DNA of 64,000 nt. Origin: JAGTVG01 sp965365275. GTDB lineage: Bacteria > Bacteroidota > Bacteroidia > Cytophagales > Cyclobacteriaceae. A program made the translations under genes and the position numbers. Shown piece by piece: positions 62,830 through 64,000 of this stretch; position 1 is the stretch's first letter; the number at the start of each line of letters is the position of its first letter. The stretch is taken from contig CBDUBA010000009.1 in assembly GCA_965365275.1 (NCBI GenBank), positions 5,478-69,477 of the forward strand. The letters are read 5' to 3'. The notes under the pieces were generated by a model. The model saw only the letters and a list, made by a program, of their open reading frames with translations. It made no database searches and had not been told where the DNA came from.

Positions 62830-63097
62830 GGTATTAGAGTTATGTATTTCAGTTGAAGAATAAATAAAAGGATTTATGTTCTGCCTACTTCAGATTTACT
62901 GTAACAGAATTTTTTTAATTATTGGAAAACATTTCATTTCAGAAAAGGTATGATATGTATATATACGTAATTTTCACCTCGAGGGAATTAGATAAATGAA
63001 ATTTCTATTTGACGAGATCATCAAAGGGATAAGACCCACCTTGAAATTTTGTGGCCGGGAACAGAAGTTAACATGATGAAGCCTGAAAGACAACAAC
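62830..63097. other. 268-nt gap, nothing recognised
   Basis: Between the DUF3124 gene start and the end of the molybdenum hydroxylase. It would hold the promoter of the lipoprotein gene and the terminator of the hydroxylase, but I find no exact TAnnTTTG and no hairpin with a T-run. Confidence 0.35.
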
Positions 63098-64000
63098 TTA
63101 TTTTTCCATCGCAGCCAGTATCCGTTCCGGGGTCATGGGCAATGTATAAAGCCGGGCTCCAACCGCATCGAAAATGGCATTCGCTAGGGCAGCCCCTATG
63201 GTAGTGATGGCAGGCTCTCCACAACCCTGGGGAGCAAGATCCGGATTGTCGATCAAAACAATATCCACCTTGGGTGCGTCTGAGAACCTTGTTATTTTAT
63301 AAGAGTTATAATTTCTGGTGTGAATTTTGCCACCGCTAAACTCAATTTCTTCAGATAGGGCAGCGCTGAGACCCATAGTAATCCCGCCTTCAATCTGTAA
63401 TCTTGCACCCTGCGGATTAATGATTTCACCCATATCCTGGGCACAGACCACACGTTCTACCCTTACCTTCCCACTGGACCTGTCAACGGATACATGTGCA
63501 ATCGTTGCTACATAGGAATTTAGATAATTCGTACAGGATATTCCAAATCCGGATCCGCTGGGTCCTTTGGAAATCTTGTGCCCGAATTTAGAAGTAGCGG
63601 CCTCGAGTACGCGTATCATGCGCTTGTCGGTTAAGTTATTTCTCCGGAAGGATAATGGATCCATTCCTGCTGCATGAGCCAGAATATCGGTATGCGATTC
63701 CATGGCAAAAACATTTGTATTGCTGCCGGGACCACGCCAGGCACCAGTACCAAAGGGATGTACGTTGCCATCACTACTTGTTTTTACACGGAAATTCGGG
63801 ATGTTGTAAATGGGTTCCGAACTTCGTGAACCGGTAAACAATATATCGCACCCCCAGGAAGTAATCAAGCCTTTGGAATCCAGGCCAGATTTTAATTGAA
63901 CCACGGCAGCTGGACGAAATGTATCATAAAAAAATTCTTCCTGTCTTGTCCAGGCAAGCTGTACCGGATGCCCGGATATTTTCGATAACTTAACGGCCTC
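63098..64000 (-). CDS. Xanthine dehydrogenase family, molybdopterin-binding subunit, partial
   Basis: C-terminal 300 or so residues of a molybdenum hydroxylase large subunit (xanthine/aldehyde/isoquinoline oxidoreductase class). The frame stays open to the window edge: upstream of a GTG at 63904 it reads GHPVQLAWTRQEEFFYDTFRPAAVVQLKSG, the conserved Moco-domain passage, so the gene continues right. Further motifs are GAWRGPGSNTNVFAMES, the GFGISCTNYLNSYVATIAHV segment, VCAQDMGEIINPQGARLQIEGGITMGLSAAL, CGEPAITTIGAALANAI and the terminal LPMTPERILAAMEK. FAD and FeS partners are not in view. Substrate unknown. Confidence 0.9.
   Translation of the reverse strand, partial: EAVKLSKISGHPVQLAWTRQEEFFYDTFRPAAVVQLKSGLDSKGLITSWGCDILFTGSRSSEPIYNIPNFRVKTSSDGNVHPFGTGAWRGPGSNTNVFAMESHTDILAHAAGMDPLSFRRNNLTDKRMIRVLEAATSKFGHKISKGPSGSGFGISCTNYLNSYVATIAHVSVDRSSGKVRVERVVCAQDMGEIINPQGARLQIEGGITMGLSAALSEEIEFSGGKIHTRNYNSYKITRFSDAPKVDIVLIDNPDLAPQGCGEPAITTIGAALANAIFDAVGARLYTLPMTPERILAAMEK

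Noticed and set aside
1..64000. Mobile element, prophage, CRISPR or defence island
   Set aside because: No transposase, integrase, phage, Cas or restriction genes and no spaced direct-repeat array were seen; gene order is housekeeping throughout.

Overview
The window comes from a low-GC member of the Bacteroidota. Lineage markers are a type IX secretion C-terminal sorting domain (21.5-22.5 kb), a GldJ-type gliding/T9SS lipoprotein (38.8 kb), a fused MurF-alanine racemase (26.9 kb), a WG-repeat protein, a YpdA-type bacillithiol disulfide reductase, and promoters of the Bacteroidota form (TTG or TTTG, about 19 nt, TAnnTTTG) rather than -35/-10. I cannot name the genus. Almost everything is chromosomal housekeeping. 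I see no prophage, insertion sequence, CRISPR array or integrative element.

Layout. 0-2.8 kb: end of a surface-glycan set (truncated GT-C glycosyltransferase, GT2 glycosyltransferase, methyltransferase). 2.8-8.4 kb, minus strand: a SPOR-like secreted protein, fumC, then the compact radA / UPF0316 / yfcC operon. 8.6-12.1 kb: serC-serA-DUF1015, a serine operon. 12.3-16.2 kb: PhyH dioxygenase, lipoprotein sulfatase and serine-hydrolase lipoprotein. 16.3-18.4 kb: selD and selU, selenium for tRNA wobble modification. 18.5-25.8 kb: a 16-residue-repeat protein, lysA, a NTPase, a T9SS cargo protein divergent from a two-component system with a putative regulator-binding array between them, and an isolated HisA homologue lacking one catalytic Asp. 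26-33.5 kb: tandem GNAT, MurF-Alr, WG-repeat protein, LEA14-like lipoprotein, YpdA. 33.6-42.5 kb: small proteins, a COX3-like membrane protein, mfd, gldJ, comF, a CMD-family protein, xth. 42.6-53.2 kb: peptide-binding lipoprotein, then a plus-strand run DUF4175 / RsbW-like / ybeY / mnmG / methyltransferase / Ig-like lipoprotein.

The most interesting part is 48.6-53.5 kb. Two palindromes matching the ParB site parS sit directly upstream of mnmG. About 4.5 kb further on, a 361-bp intergenic region holds four perfect DnaA boxes (TTATCCACA), one TTATTCACA, four single-mismatch boxes and an almost pure AT tract. Together they make this the probable chromosomal replication origin, with no dnaA gene in the window. 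A coenzyme-B12-dependent ribonucleotide reductase lies on the far side.

58-64 kb: HtrA protease, Hsp20, a solitary tRNA-Asn with its own promoter and terminator, small lipoproteins, a CNNM/CorC-type membrane protein, and the C-terminal part of a molybdenum hydroxylase running off the right edge.
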